Below are positions 47,598 to 59,608 of a stretch of DNA of 64,000 bases, piece after piece. Source of the stretch: Kappaphycus alvarezii (lineage: Eukaryota; Rhodophyta; Florideophyceae; Gigartinales; Solieriaceae); the NCBI GenBank assembly GCA_002205965.3, contig NADL03000458.1, positions 372,001-436,000 of the forward strand, given 5' to 3'. The stretch's first letter is position 1, and every line of letters begins with the position of its first letter. The notes under the pieces are model-generated. The model made no database searches, had not been told where the DNA came from, and was given only the letters and a program-made list of their open reading frames with translations. Both the position numbers and the translations under genes were made by a program.

Positions 47598-48340
47598 ATA
47601 CATCCCCTTCTTTATTGCCATACGCAGAGCTGAAATTCAAAAGTAAAAGCAATTCTTATTGGTGGACTCTAACTATTGAAAACATTGTACGGTGAGACAT
47701 CATCAAAGGTCATAGAGAAATACGCGGCACCTATCGCATCGCACATTGATGTTCTACGGGTGGATGAAGAACTGCTTATAACAGAAACTAAGCTACGTAA
47801 TTTGGCCCACAAGTGCGTTGTCAGTAATATGTCATGCCCCGCAACAGGCACAAGTTAGTCACCCAGTCCAAAATTAATTTTGTAGCGACTTCACAGTTTT
47901 AAACATACATATTACAGTGATAAAAATTACCGTACGGTACTGAACAAAGTGAGAATCTACTTGCAGTTTTGCTATCGAGCTCCGCATGTTTTTTGGTGAA
48001 AAAAATTTCAACGGTTGAGTAATTAAATGAAGCTTCATTGAAAGAGTACACGCCTGACACGTTCCAAAATGTAATTAAGAACCAAAACTCGAGTTGAAGG
48101 GTGTCCAGCTGTTAAGAATTTAAGGCTGATTCTTACATGTAACAGTGGCGAGTAAAACGCCTTTCCTACTGTCAATCCTTGCAAATGAGGTCAGAATTAC
48201 GCTCTTTCTAAGAATGATTGCTGTATCTTGCAGCAAGCCGCCGTAAGTATTTTGAACAGCCTCTACGTTTCGGCCGGCCTGATCGATCACGCAGCGCTAT
48301 TCACGCTTTGATATTTATTGCAAAAGTACCATTAGATTAG
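47598..48340. other. intergenic, nothing recognised
   Basis: AT-rich spacer between the Copia 3' LTR and the Harbinger element; no gene seen. Confidence 0.45.
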
Positions 48341-48694
48341 AGCATCTCCACTAGTCGAATCAAAATTACCAAAAAACCAAAATTGATATTTTGCTCATTC
48401 GATTTCTTCTCCAGCAAGCCTATAGCAACGCAGCAAACTCTCAAACTGGGTTTCATCCAAGCAAATTTCGGTTTCAAAATCGAAAAATTTGCACCCAGAA
48501 AATGGAGCCTAGAAGCAAATCAGCATCCACATGTACGCTCAGGACTGACCCTTTCTCCTTATTTTCGCGGCAAAACCAAAACACCTTCTCGTCATTTCTT
48601 TCGTCTTGGTGCATTCCACGGCAGGTGCTATTTATACCAAAGAGACAACCAGTTTTCTTCTGCATCTACATCTTTTTCAGAAAAATAATCAACG

Positions 48695-49570
48695 ATGACA
48701 GAACTTATTGACTCAACCAAGCAACAAAATTCGGACAAGAACAAGATGACAAGGGGTGCCAGCTTCACGCCGGCAAAGGACAACGCAATTTCGAAGGCCC
48801 GGATAAGTACAAGTGAGGAGGCTAAAAATGGAGCGGAACAGAAGAACAAAAACTTCATTCGTCAAGTCACAACTCCTACAATAGTACTTTCAAGCCAGCG
48901 AATCGATTAGTAAGATCTTTTGACACCATAAAAACCGTTGTAAGATCATTCTAAAGAATTGTACGGTATTTTCTTCAAGTTGTATTCGAGTAACAAGGAT
49001 CAAGCCCTCTGATACGTCCTCGAATGACCTCTTCATACTCGCTACTGTGCTTTACAATAGCGTCGAAGTTAAAACGGAATATAAGATTGCGGAAAGAAAT
49101 TAAAGTTCAGCGAATCATTGGGACATTTTGAGGACAAACTACAAATTTATAGCAAGTGCGTTGCAGGGAAAACTCACTAGTTCTTCGTCTAATGAATTGC
49201 AGAAGGAAACAAAAGAAGTGATATAAGATTCTTCTTATGTTAAAAAAAAGCAGAATCCGAGCAAACCAAGTGATAATGAACTACTTTTGCTAAAAAAAAG
49301 GACAACTATGCTGAGAGTAAGATCAAGCTAGCAGCAAAGTCCCTAGATGCAGAGCAAAAAGAACGTAATGTTGTCTTGAAACGACATCATGAGTTTATGT
49401 TGTTCACAAACGCACTGCCGGGTTGCGATCAATCAGAAGCGGTAGAATACTTTCAAACTATGCGCGTTAGAGCTTTAGAAGGTATCAGGAACGAAGGTAA
49501 GAACGACAGGCTTGAGAAAGTCGGAGACGATATTGGAAAAGAAACAGAAGAATCCGGCAAATATACCTAA
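48695..49570 (+). pseudogene. Harbinger Myb/SANT-like companion protein
   Basis: The first part (48695-48910) holds TRGASFTPAKDNAISKA...GAEQKNKNF, the RG-F/W-T..ED...G..Q..FW pattern of Myb/SANT-like proteins that accompany Harbinger transposases and bring them to DNA. After stops and frame breaks, 49376-49570 carries the C-terminal KRHHEFMLF...EYFQTMRVRAL part. In known elements it binds the ends with the transposase. Confidence 0.6.
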
Positions 49571-49629
49571 GTTATCGATAATGATTCGGAAGAACGAGAA
49601 TTGCTTGACACCGGTAATAATTAGGAACA

Positions 49630-50760
49630 TTACAGCTTGACCTCTCCTTTTGAATTCCACAGATGTATCATTAAAATTTCCCTAGTTTTACCGTACTCGT
49701 GAAGGTTTTCGGCAAGATTTTGAACAGCACAGTGCTGCAATAGAGCCAAGGGGAGGAGTAATTTAACTATTAGGCTGGTCATTTTTAGTGCTCCAAAGAT
49801 GTGCTGTAACGCCAACAGTAATATCTGTAGGCCCACCTTGGTGAATTTAGACATCTTCTTCGTCGATTATCCTACGTTCAACCATCATATTGTGCAATAT
49901 GATACAACATCTTCAAACGTTGTGCATGGTACTTTTGTACCATAACCGGCTAGGATTTCCTACCATGCGCCACTTCGCTTTCAACACTGTAAAAGCTCTT
50001 TCGACGTCTTTCCTAAATGCTTCTCGTCTTCTCACAAAGTACTTCTCCTTCTCGTTCTTTGGCTGTGAGGACGTGTGAACAAACATAGGCCAATCTGGGT
50101 ATATCCCGTCTGCAAGTCAATATGGTATTATCCTGGTTTCCCCAGCAATATTGTGTTGAAGGGGTGGGGGATACGTGCCTGAAGCTATACGGTTACTCAA
50201 CGGAGAAGCATCGAGGACTTTTATGTCATTCAAGCTTCCTGGCATACCAAAGAACGCATACCAAATCCAAAGACGATCATAGGCAATACCTTCTAACGTT
50301 ACTGTAGGATTTACCTCTTCCCTTCGAATTGTCCGTGATATGCTGCAAGAAAATTCTTCTAGTACTATTTACAGCTTTCAATACTACCAAAGCAGCCTGG
50401 AATGTCTCTACTGGCGGAACGTTGAAGGATGTGCTTGATATCTAACGTAGAAGGGTAGCGCAAGTAATCTGAGCCAAACCCGTCAACAACAACTTTACTA
50501 AACCTCTTCATGCATTCTATTGCTGTGGATTCTCCAATAAGAAGGTACATGTCTATTGTATTTGCCGCTGTCCCATACGCCGGCATTATAAAAGCGCATG
50601 TCACTTTCTGATGCTTTGAAAATCCAGTATGTCGTGTACAATCATTTTTCTGTTTGAAATACGCATCCTCCTCGCATACATGCTCCATAATGGAATTTAA
50701 AAGCTCTGATATAACCCTGAGCCGGTGTCCAAACTGTGCGTTAGTGTTCAGAGGGGTCAA
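49630..50760 (-). pseudogene. PIF/Harbinger transposase
   Basis: Minus strand. The first piece (50760-50365) has DAYFKQKNDCTRHTGFSKHQKVT, AYGTAANTIDMYLLIGEST and FGSIESCK, the start of the DDE core. After a break, WIWYAFFGMPGSLND (carrying the second catalytic Asp), LADGIYPDWP and RKDVERAFTVLKAKW (third, Glu) follow to about 49870. Stops and shifts make it inactive, but the motifs are well kept. Confidence 0.8.
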
Positions 50761-51019
50761 AAAGAATTAATCTCCGAAGAGACGTACTGAACCTTGCTCA
50801 CGGAAGCGCTCAATGTTAGATGCCCGACCAGGACGGGCCACATCCTATTTTCGATCTTCTTCTTCCTACTCGCCGCTACTAGTATCGATGAGTTGTTTTG
50901 TTAGCCCGCGGAGCTTTGTCTGTACTAGTTTTTGCTGCCACAATTGTTCCATCGTGACAAAGCTGTGAGAATGAGCTAGCTATTCGTTTTGGACCGAAAG
51001 TACTGGTGGTGAAGCATAG

Positions 51020-53597
51020 CTGAGCTTCAAAAAACGCAAGCAGCTAGTTTTCGTCATCAAATAATATTTATACAAGTGGAATAGGGTTTGCTTATTTGCT
51101 CCCGAAATTTTTTTGTTGGTGAAGGTGCTCTTACGGTTGCTGAAGCTTTCCTTACGCCGATACGAACAAACTACAGCTAGCTACGCCCATACTAGCACGT
51201 GTCTTGTGATATTTTCTCAGCAACATGTGGCGAATTCTTCCTTCGTGTCGACGGCGATAGCGGCCAATGCGTTTCCATTCTCCTTCCTCTTCGGCCTATC
51301 CCCCAATTACCTGGAGAAGCATAATACAGACTCTTGCTGTCCGCGCTCTGAGTGTCGCCCCTTCGACCATGTCCAATCGGAAATGATGACCTTTTGCATT
51401 TTGCGTTCTGAGTTCTTACATTTTTTTCTTGGCCGTTCTATGATGTGCTCCCGTTGGCCTTCCCTTAGCCTCTGCCTCCCTCTTCCGGTACTATTCCTCC
51501 TCAACTTTACCCCCATAACCCGAACACTCCCATCCTGGCACGAACAACAACCGTCATTACCTCGAATGCCGAATTTCAAGGTAGGGCACGCTTTGGCTGC
51601 GCACTGTTTTCTCTGGTAATACCCTTCCTTCTTGAACTGCTACTGTTTCACGCTGACTACTCCGAAATGTCACTCAGTGTTCTTGAATAACCAAGGCGTT
51701 ACAATCTGGAAATGCCCAGCGAAAAGAGTCGGACAAGTCTTTCCGCGTAGCACTCATCACATCCTGTCCGGACCTGTCGTCGATCATTCATTTGCGTCGC
51801 AATGTGTCTTTTGATTGTTAATCAGCCTCTATGTGTGAGCTTGAAGTCTGGATTGTCTAACGGATCCCCGGACAGGGTCAAACTTGCCCAGGAGCACAAC
51901 CTCAGGCGCATCCCTACTGCTCATACTACCTTTGCTCTCCTGTTTTGCGGATGTTTCTTACTCTGACAGATCCAACTTAGGTTCCCACTTGTCCTGCCAG
52001 TCTTTCGCTGATGAACTTGGTCGTGCTTCATCGGATGTCGTTCGGTCACGTGTGGCTCACTGTTTGCTGCAATTACTAGGGCCTCCTCAGGGCGTTATGG
52101 CGAAAAATTGTGTTAACGCCGTACTCAATGCTGTGAAAACGAAAATTCTGCCCTTTACACGGGATGTGTACTCTCAATGCTCATAAATACAATGATGATT
52201 TCGAGACTGGTGGGCATCTCCTTGGAAGAGGCCACCGGAAGAGTTCATTGCAGTATTTGATTACAATCTTGACCCGTAGCATCTTGCGTGTTGGTGGAAT
52301 CCTCTGCGTCTGTCGGAGTCTCAAACTAGACGATACCGTAGCCCGCCGACCGATATTAAGTCATATTCTGAACACCTAAGTATGCGCGACCGCGCCGACG
52401 CACCCGAGGGTCTTCGTACCTCAATTTTCCCTGCACATGCGTCTACAGATGTCCTTCTTTGATCCTCATAGTGTCCATCTCATAGACGACGGGTGATCCC
52501 AGGGAATATTGCTTATCTGTCTCGAAGGTTTTGAGTCTACATCTATTTCACCCTTCTTAGATATTGCTACCGCTGCAAGTATTATTAACGCGAAAAAGGC
52601 ACACTTTAGGACTGGAGCACTTATGGAGCTCCTGTCGACATCCCTAACTTTTCTTCGGAACCTCGACGCTCGTTCGAGTTTTCCATCCACTGCAAAAGGG
52701 TTTGAATCATATTCCGAGAATTCCATACTCCGTTTTTCTGTGCTCCTTCGACCAGCTTCCCCCTGTTGCAGCTTAAAACCACATTCAAATCTATTTCAAT
52801 GGTGTGCAGCAAGGGGCGCTGGTCTTCAACCCCTACACCGTCCCAAGGTCCTAGAATGGATACGCGAGCTTGCATTTCGAAAAAAGCCCAGCGCCACATT
52901 ACTCTGTGCTCATACAATCACAAAACCTGAGTATTTCGCAGAGTACTGACGGATCATGCCGACACCGCGGACAGTCTGCCTATAGCGAGTCGCACCCTCG
53001 GAACTGTGATCACTGCAAAAGCGCCTTTCGGTTACCAAGATCACAGAGGTCCAAACCTCCAGCTGATCACAGGATGAGGAGCTGAAGTACATTTCTAATT
53101 CCTAAATGCCGCCTTCGTCGAGATCTAGTTCGACTTCAGAAATATCTTGGTCTTCTTCATCGCCAAAACCACTTGATAGAATAGTGCTACCTCCGGTCGA
53201 GCTCAAAGCAAAGCTGGAATCCTGGCTTTCCGTGGCTCTGTGGCGGCTTCGAATGAGATTTATCTGCCACGTATGTTAGTTTTTCCCTCTTCACATAGCT
53301 TAGTTCTGCATATGAACCCAGCTTTCATTTTAATGTACAAATTAAAGTAGCAGAAAATGAGTTTCCACACCTTTTGGGAGTTAGACGGTTGCGAAGCCTG
53401 GTATGAATGTGCTTTTGGGTGCTAATGGTACGCTCCACAGCACATGGGGATGGAGACGCTGAAAGCGTCCGAATAGTAAACTTCTTTAAATCATTCTTCT
53501 TGTAAACTGAATTTTTCCATTATAATGACGCTTATCCTTTGTAGCAATCCAAATGTGCATCATCCCCGGATTTTCAGGATTGATACTAAATTCCTAA
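51020..53597. other. mosaic stretch, only fragments
   Basis: No whole gene. 51645-51700 matches 58914-58970 on the other strand over about 56 bp with one difference, a piece of Copia RT (TLTTPKCHSVFLNNQG). Weak LINE-like segments may exist near 51900-52950 but I cannot support them. Confidence 0.4.
51645..51700 (+). repeat. 56-bp fragment shared with the Copia remnant at 58.9 kb
   Basis: Nearly identical to the reverse complement of 58914-58970, with sharply different sequence on both sides. Encodes the LTTPKCHSVFLNNQG part of a Copia RT. Confidence 0.75.
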
Positions 53598-54838
53598 TTA
53601 CCTTCTGTATGCCATTATTAACTGCTCTTCACACAGAGAGGCAAGTTTAGGTTCGCCATATAGTGCAAGAACATACTTTCGGGCAGGGGCGCGCAGCCTT
53701 TGCATTAAAGCATCCTCCTCAGGTAAAGCTTGGTCAGCTTTAGTATCGAGTACGTAAGCAGCGTAATGAATATTCTGCAAAAATTTGACTCTTAACCTGT
53801 TGGAAATGGGCCCGTACTTCTTTCTCTTATACACCTCAAGGAACTCAGTTTTGGAGTCCTCATCAATACCCAGACATTTGAATAAAATCGTTCCAGTCCA
53901 AGCGTAAGATGGAGTACCTCAGTCATTTTAGATTCCTGGGAGCTAAATACGCGCAAATAACTGCGCAAAACTAAAGAAACCCAATAGAACCTCTCTACCC
54001 TTCGCAAGAAGTCCACTGAGAGAATAGGATCTACAAACTCTCTTTTTCTCTTCTGTGCTCTAATTAAGCTGGCTTTGTAAAGGCTACGCTCGAAGTAAGT
54101 GCGCTCTTCTGATTTTTTTTCTATGGCCGTAATGAGAGCAGGCCTTGCCCGTATAGATGAATTCAGAACTCTTTCGGCACTTGCAAATCGTTTGTTGGAA
54201 ATTTTCTCCACAATAACACCACTCCGATACAGAGTTTTCATTGAGCGGAGCTCGGTCTCTAACCTTCTTCAATTCTCTGAATCTAAGCTCTCCTTTTGGA
54301 ACTCTCTCATTCCGCTCTTAATTCCTTTTGGAAACAGCGCGTTATACTCCTGAGCACATTCTGCGACGCGATTTTTTAGCTATTTTCACCCGTGTACGGC
54401 AGTAGCAATGTGAACACTTTGTCGAAACTGTGCGTATCCATTCGATCTCAGCAATATATTCAAGAAGAAGGTCTGAAACATGACTCTGGTCATTTACATA
54501 GAAGACTCCAGAATGTCTTTGAGTGAGTAGTGATCGGGCGTTAATGCAAGCTCTGGCATTGTCGCTTGTCACAGCAAAAAGTCGTTCTACAGCTTGAACT
54601 TGCGACAGAGAGTACTCAAAATATTCAAGTACTATGCTGCACCAAACCTCTTAGAACCATTGCAGACTGTATTGATAAGAAATGTGTTAATCGGAAGATT
54701 TTCTACAGTACTAATTCGAATCTTCATATTGAATACTGAATGCTTTTTCAATTCTTCCCACGAATCGAACATAAGTTTCGCATACCCAAAATTTAAACCT
54801 TTTGATATAAATTTGTTAACGTACTCCAATAGTTCCAA
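53598..54838 (-). pseudogene. hAT-like transposase remnant
   Basis: Pieces read right to left: 54838-54632; 54572-54342 with TSDNARACINARSLL, the catalytic-Asp VTDNA..C..A block of DUF659/hAT proteins; 54241-53792 with FLRRVERFYW and LGLERFYSNVWVLM; and 53834-53598 with RVKFLQNIHYAAYVLD, the hAT HxAAYxLxP-like block. Several frame breaks. The C-terminal dimerisation domain and terminal repeats were not found. Confidence 0.5.
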
Positions 54839-57800
54839 TTAAAATTCATCAAGTTGCTTCTCTAGAGAATCTTTTGGGTTAGGCAGTTAATATTCAATAC
54901 CAGGGCGCAGCAGCACAAGCCAGTGCCGAGAAAAACTCTTTTGACACCCACATAGTGTCCACCATCGCCCCCCGCCGCTGCCCAGGACTATCCTTCCCAC
55001 CACCTGGCTGTCCATGCTGATGCTCCATGTCCATAGTCTACCAGAGCCCTGCCCGCTACGACGGACTCGGACGACATGGTGTAGAGCTCGGTGACCCGCA
55101 CGTCACGGTTCCTCCAGCCCCCCTTCGGGTCCACTCCTCGTAACCTTTATCACGAATCTGCCCAAAAAATAGCATTCGCCACGCTTGCTCTTCCTTCGGT
55201 CCATGGCCCTGTGCAGCCAGCTCAGGCCGTCCGACATCCTCTACCGCATCTCCTCCAACTACAAATAAATTATTGCACTCCCGTCCATCCGCCTTCCGTG
55301 CCGCCTCTCACACACCAAATGCCGACTTCGTTCACTCCGCAATTCTCAAAATATACCTCTTCCCTACCGCTGCCTCAACGCCGTACCCTATTCCTCTTAG
55401 ACTCTCTTTGGTATCATCTCAATCACTCATTTTCGCAATGTGCAAGGTAGAGATCGCGGGACGCCTTTGGGATTACTTCAGCTTTCCGTCATTTTGTGAT
55501 TCACAACGCGATTGAAAGTCTCCAGCTTTCCGACACCTTTCTGTCACATTGCAAGTATTTTACAGTGTATGTTTAAAGTTGTTTTAAAGTAATTGACAGG
55601 CTGTCAACGGAAAATTAATTGATGGTATGACACGGACACCTTTTCAAACTAGATCCACGTGGTGCTGCGTAGCAGTAGATCCCGATCTTTCCTACCGAAA
55701 AAAAGTTACCAAGGTAACTACTAGTTATTGTACGGACCTAAATCACATTGGTAATAAGTAGATGAGTAAATTGTGTCCTGACTGTCCCCGTTACTGGGGG
55801 CACCCGCTTTTACTCATCTGTTTATCTCTACAGTTATGGTAGTTAATCGTTGGTCCCGTACTTTGGCTAGTGTATACTATTTTCTGGAACTATATCCCCC
55901 CTTTCTCACTCTTTCAACCTCTATGAATGGTATTTTTCAGTATTTGTTTCACTTCACTCGGCGCCCGGCCCATGCTGAGCTCGGGCACGGAGGCATCAAG
56001 CAGGTCTTACTCATCGCCAATCCTCGCTCCGGAGCCCTCGTGATTTTGATTTTGGTTTTTGCCGCTCTGAAGAGATTGCAATCCTCGCCCCACCGCACGT
56101 TGGGTCGATCTGGAGAGGCGTGTAAGGAAGGTCGTCCTCCTCGATCAGGCTCAGCAATGCTCAGCGTACCCTGCCGCACTCAATCAGTGCTGTCTTCGTC
56201 ACAGAAAGCGAGGGGCCCTAGCTGTTGCTGTAGTACTGGTGTTACTCAAGATCTCTCACTTCGAGAATTCGTCGCTTTCGTCTCTCTTTCTGTCAGCACA
56301 TCGCTTCCACCGGGATTTTTTTCCACCCGTTGATTTCTGGGCTTGCCAAAATTTCAATGGGAGAATTTTCTTCCGTCCCCTTTGCAGGAGTAGGCATTGG
56401 TCAAGCCCTTGTCGGGTTGTGTCTGTTTAGTAGGCCCAGTTAAATCTTTAAATAAAGGTCCCAGTTCCCCCCCTGCACAAATGGTCGGGACCAATCATGC
56501 GCCACAACTGAGCACTTGGCGAAGGGATTGATTTAGGAACTAACATTGCTGGCTGCTGTAATCCAGCCCAAAAGGCATGGCACGTCTGGCACGCAGCGAA
56601 GTTTTTAAAGTCTACTGTAAGCCCTGCAAACCGAGCTTACTGTGATATGCGCGGTATCAGCGAGAGGCAGCGATGATGCTAGGCGAAGCATGCGAGCACT
56701 AAAAGTCCCCGGGAAAGCAGTGGAACCCCGTATTTACTATAATTGATTAGGACAAAAGCCTTTGAAATGGGTGTAACATTAGGTAAGTAGTCGTCTTGTC
56801 GACAATTTCTCCCTCCTCTCTCAATCGCTCCAATCGGGAGGTGAAGACTACCTTACATAGTCATTCGGGCAGCATAAAGCAGCAGATATAGTAGAAGATA
56901 GCCACTTTATTATTGTTATCAGATGCAAAATAAAATAGTACTGAAACCTCGCAATACGGCGCCCAATTCAGTGCATCTACCAAATCAGCTCATTGGTGGC
57001 CCGATATTCGCTGCGACATTTCGTAAAGTACGCCTCGCTCAACGTGCTCCTCAGTTGGGCTAAACCTTCAAAAGTTAAATTTTCCCAATTAATATATTTC
57101 AAAACGTGAAAAGTTGCTGTTCGTCTTGATTAAAATGAAATAATTCGTTTGCTGCACTATGTATAGTACTGATCACAGGCATCCACACTTCACCCTGCCG
57201 AGAACCCCGTAATATGTATCTCAAAGAAGCTTGGGTGGTCCCTAAATGTTATCAGAGCGTATCGTCAGTAGATTCTGTACTTGAGTATAAATGCCCCAAA
57301 ATTTAGATTTGCACATGGACATCAATATAAAGTACCTAGTATTAGCCACCATGCCGATATCATAATTGTTACAGTATATGTGAGTTTTTGAGACTGAAAT
57401 CTGGTGGTCCAACATACTAGACCAGAAGAATTGCCAATTCTAAATTCTTTTACATCTCAAAAAAGAAAGCCAACGTCAAATTCCCATCCAGTAAACCTAT
57501 ATATGCAAAATTTGCGCGGTAAGTCATCCAATACTCCTTCATTTCCCCCTTTGATGAAAAGTGGCAACTTTTTTGTTGTTCTCACATGAAAAATTATATG
57601 TCACACCAGATTTCATGTTTTTCCTTTCCAAAGGTCTAAAATTTGCTGACGTTGAAAGCGTTTTTGTTTGACTGCACAAACGTGGATCTACGACAGTATC
57701 TTCAGTCTCTGACTCATCCTTTGACCTTTGCCATCCTAAGAGACAGCAGAGTCCATAGTACTGAATAATTTCGGCATCTTTCGGTCCAAGACGAGACGAT

Positions 57801-57916
57801 AGAGGCAGATACTGAAAAATTGGACAGAAAAACTGAAACTGTGGACAAAAGGGTGAAGGAGCGCGGACTACAGTATGCTTTAATATGTGCACAAGACGCC
57901 TATGTGTGGATTTTTT
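54839..57916. other. stretch with no recognisable gene
   Basis: Short frames only. 55760-55819 is an inverted repeat. Frames near 55091-55515 and 55836-56333 have low-complexity, Ser/Pro/Leu-rich content and no domain; one (near 55300) is vaguely like the LINE C-terminal region but not enough to call. Confidence 0.4.
55760..55819. repeat. 11-bp inverted repeat with inner hairpin
   Basis: AGATGAGTAAA (55760-55770) and TTTACTCATCT (55809-55819) flank a 38-base loop that itself holds CCCC/GGGG. May be a remnant of transposon ends. Confidence 0.55.
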
Positions 57917-59000
57917 CTATACTCCCATCTCTCTCGCCCACATTTTCTCTCTATTATACATCAGGTCGTAGGATTCATTGCTAAACTGGTAAATCACATC
58001 GGTTTTGACAGAGCACTCCAATGAGTGCTTCGCATTTCCCAACTTTCGCAAATCCATCAGCAGGATTATTCGAAGTTCGCACAAAACCGACATAACATAT
58101 CTCATTCTTTGATACTTCTGACGTACACCACTTACTTCCATCATCAGTGGTATCTCCAGCGTTGAGTAGTACCTTTTGATCACATTGAATAGGCTCTTAG
58201 AGTCCGTGAAAATTGATAAGGGTATCTCTGTTGCCAGGATTGACTCCAAATCGTGCGTAATTATTTAAGCCACATCAAAAGCGTCATTGAAGTTGTAAAA
58301 TTCCGCACCTGGAACAGAACGCTTGACTCTTCGGCTTTTATGACTTGAGTATGTCAGTACATTGCACCTTCCTGATTTTTCCGTAAGGAGCACAATTTAC
58401 CCCAGTTGCGATGTATACTCAATATTATTCGCGAAGGAAGAGTCCGCTTAGACTTTCAACCTCAGTGCGTTGAAGTCAAGTCTATAGTACTTGATAGGTA
58501 TTAGTCGGTCCTTCCTCACGTGTTGGACGATTTCGTTGATGAAATTGATGTCACATTTGGATTGGACATCTAAATACTCTCAGTCACTTCAGCGTCCATT
58601 CAGACTGCGCAAGATATCTCTGGCCTAGTTTGTTTAAGCCCATCCAGCTTGTTTCTTAATAACTAAAATCCAAGATGTTTCCATCAGATGGAGGTACCTT
58701 TAGACTCTTTGAATAGTACAGTTGACTGAGCTCGAAGCCAAAATCGGGTTCTTGGGATCTCACACCCGCAAATATTGTAACGTCGTACTCTCTCTCTCTC
58801 GATATAAATTTGCGACGCGTTTTATCAGTCATTTACTTGAACTCATCATTCCCGCAGGCTAAAGAATCATCTATGTACGCCACTGAACGGGTTCAAGAGA
58901 GCATTGGCAAAAACGCCTTGGTTATTCAAGAACACTGAGTGACATTTCGGAGCAGTCAGCGTGAAACTGATTGCCCCTAATCTTTCTCTCAAAATTTCAC
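57917..59000 (-). pseudogene. Copia-like RT C-terminal half and RNase H, inverted piece
   Basis: Reads right to left: LTAPKCHSVFLNNQG near 58960, the IDDSL-like catalytic region near 58870, FISRERE and VTIFAGVRSQE, then SHKSRRVKRSVPGAEFYNF and IPLSIFTDSKSLFNVIKRYY (RNase H) ending near 57917. Many stops. It begins about where the neighbouring plus-strand piece (59609-61600) stops, so the two are complementary halves of one Copia family lying head to head. Confidence 0.65.
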
Positions 59001-59608
59001 TTATAAGGTACAATATTACTAAAACTGGCTCCCAAAGTATCCTGTAAATGCCAAGAGACGGGTTTCCTTTGAGCTTTGCGCCGAGTTAGAGAAAAATAAT
59101 ATGGATTAAGATGGCTCGGAAGGCAATGAATCTCAGTCCGCTGAAGATTTCTTCTGTGAAATCATAGATAGTAATACTGGCTGTAACGACCTTTACGAGC
59201 ACATCTCACAACATGATTTACATGATAAATCCGAAAAAGTGCATGAGCATTTTCCCCACGATTTTCCCGTTCCGGATACAAGATCCCTCCCCATAGAATG
59301 CGCTGGAGGATCTTCGGAGAGGAGTACTGAAATAAGGCAAAGTACTCCTAAGAGATGGTAAACAGTGAAAACTTCGGAATCACCGCTCCAGAAAGGAGTT
59401 TCCTTGCGCTACTTGACTCGAAAAATGGGAAGGGTCAGAAAATTAGGACAAATTCTGCTCAGATCCAAACTTATACAAGATACTAAAGTTCTAAACCGAC
59501 GTGATCAGAATAATGAATTGCGCAGAGAGATTTAACTGAATGTGCCTCGATAAAGGTGCTCAAAAATCCGTCATTGGGAAACCTCAAGCTAATTCTTACT
59601 GTTGATAT

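Larger units (their letters stand above)
48341..51019. mobile_element. PIF/Harbinger DNA transposon, decayed
   Basis: Two genes typical of the superfamily: a Myb/SANT-like DNA-binding protein (48695-49570, plus) and a DDE transposase (49630-50760, minus). The left end GAGCATCTCCACTAG at 48341 follows TTA, the usual 3-bp target. A weaker inverted match (CTGGTGGTGAAGC, 51003-51015) may be the right end; the right target copy is not clear. The family differs from the Harbinger-type piece at 4782. Confidence 0.65.

Noticed and set aside
51884..52949. possible third LINE fragment
   Set aside because: Some segments resemble the LINE C-terminal region but none has a diagnostic motif.
55836..56333. 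165-codon plus-strand frame
   Set aside because: Ser/Leu-rich, no domain, no neighbours to support it.
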